Of a stretch of 64,000 nucleotides of DNA, positions 63,198-64,000 are shown piece after piece. The DNA is from Streptomyces deccanensis (lineage in GTDB: Bacteria > Actinomycetota > Actinomycetes > Streptomycetales > Streptomycetaceae), in assembly GCF_022385335.1 (NCBI RefSeq), contig NZ_CP092431.1, positions 6,200,001 to 6,264,000 of the forward strand, read 5' to 3'. Each line of letters begins with the position of its first letter. The first letter of the stretch is position 1. The translations under genes and the position numbers were made by a program. A model generated the notes under the pieces. It had not been told where the DNA came from and made no database searches. It saw only the letters and a program-made list of their open reading frames with translations.

Positions 63198-64000
63198 TTG
63201 GCCGCCTCGCGCAACGCCTCGACCGCGAATACGAACAACGGCGCCAGCACCGCCCCGCTGCGCATCTCTTTTGCAAAGATCAAGGAGCCTCTCGAGGTTC
63301 CCAACCTGCTCGCGCTGCAGACCGAGAGCTTTGACTGGCTGCTCGGGAACACCGCCTGGCAGAGTCGGGTCGAGGAGGCCCTGGAGAACGGACAGGACGT
63401 CCCCACCAAGTCCGGTCTGGAGGAGATCTTCGAGGAGATCTCCCCGATCGAGGACTTCTCCGGGTCGATGTCGCTGACGTTCCGCGACCACCGCTTCGAG
63501 CCGCCGAAGAACAGCATCGACGAGTGCAAGGACCGCGACTTCACGTACGCGGCCCCGCTCTTCGTCACCGCCGAGTTCACCAACAACGAGACCGGCGAGA
63601 TCAAGTCCCAGACGGTCTTCATGGGCGACTTCCCGCTCATGACCCACAAGGGCACCTTCGTGATCAACGGCACCGAGCGTGTCGTCGTGTCGCAGCTGGT
63701 CCGCTCGCCCGGTGTCTACTTCGACTCCTCCATCGACAAGACCTCCGACAAGGACATCTTCTCCGCCAAGATCATCCCGTCCCGGGGTGCCTGGCTGGAG
63801 ATGGAGATCGACAAGCGCGACATGGTCGGTGTGCGTATCGACCGCAAGCGCAAGCAGTCCGTGACCGTCCTCCTCAAGGCACTCGGCTGGACCACCGAGC
63901 AGATCCTGGAGGAGTTCGGCGAGTACGAGTCCATGCGCGCCACCCTGGAGAAGGACCACACCCAGGGGCAGGACGACGCGCTGCTCGACATCTACCGCAA
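63198..64000 (+). CDS. rpoB: DNA-directed RNA polymerase beta subunit (5' part)
   Basis: 267 codons present; the rest lies beyond the right edge. The start is TTG 63198 with GGAAGGA about seven bases upstream, giving [15 protein letters not shown] then [20 protein letters not shown]. Conserved N-terminal blocks such as [38 protein letters not shown] and [15 protein letters not shown] are intact. The rifampicin-binding region is outside the window. Confidence 0.98.
   Translation, partial: MAASRNASTANTNNGASTAPLRISFAKIKEPLEVPNLLALQTESFDWLLGNTAWQSRVEEALENGQDVPTKSGLEEIFEEISPIEDFSGSMSLTFRDHRFEPPKNSIDECKDRDFTYAAPLFVTAEFTNNETGEIKSQTVFMGDFPLMTHKGTFVINGTERVVVSQLVRSPGVYFDSSIDKTSDKDIFSAKIIPSRGAWLEMEIDKRDMVGVRIDRKRKQSVTVLLKALGWTTEQILEEFGEYESMRATLEKDHTQGQDDALLDIYR

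Overview
The window is high-GC actinobacterial DNA that looks like a Streptomyces chromosome. The evidence is G/C-saturated third codon positions, frequent GTG and TTG starts, ATGA/GTGA start-stop overlaps, acidic N-terminal extensions on NusG, and the order secE-nusG-rplK-rplA-(lipoproteins)-rplJ-rplL-rpoB. From memory, the right two thirds follow the S. coelicolor SCO4594-SCO4654 region; I could not check this.

Left block (1-4.0 kb): a cut-off flavodoxin-fold reductase, a coupled amidase-NUDIX pair and a beta-propeller lipoprotein. Next (4.0-21.1 kb) is the most unusual part, a type IV secretion-like locus arranged as two divergent arms around 12.6 kb. The minus arm encodes a DUF4913 protein, a VirD4/TraG-type coupling ATPase, a VirB4-type ATPase, an SCO6880-family membrane protein, a TrbL/VirB6-like protein, a VirB8-like candidate, two tandem pilin-like small membrane proteins and a degenerate P-loop protein. 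The plus arm encodes a transglycosylase/M23 peptidase, a lipoprotein, two paralogous TPR proteins flanking a nucleoside hydrolase plus an unusual FLGRDG-motif protein with a TTA codon, and a basic unknown protein. I see no relaxase, integrase, TraB/FtsK translocase, replication gene or att site.

Middle block (21.2-32.0 kb): a secreted M28 aminopeptidase, a RarD permease, a divergent quinone reductase/HxlR redox-sensor pair, korAB (2-oxoacid:ferredoxin oxidoreductase), and two paralogous sensor kinases with one NarL-type regulator, punctuated by a REP-like element. Then (32.3-42.8 kb) a tightly overlapping nuoABCHIJKLMN operon for a second complex I. It lacks nuoD and the NADH module nuoEFG. 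Its nuoC appears frameshifted in a C tract before a long repetitive tail. The neighbouring korAB makes ferredoxin a plausible electron donor, but that is inference.

Right block (43-64 kb): htpX-yccF, an APC permease, GlsB and YajQ proteins, tRNA-Tyr, an NAD(P)-binding protein, a LppX-like lipoprotein, a CodA-like protein lacking key metal ligands, tRNA-Thr, tRNA-Met, rpmG, two MaoC hydratases, murB, add, an aspartate aminotransferase and tRNA-Trp. It ends with the secE to rpoB information-processing cluster, with rpoB running off the right edge. Many intergenic gaps hold clear hairpin terminators or short tandem repeats. No CRISPR array, insertion sequence or rRNA gene was found.
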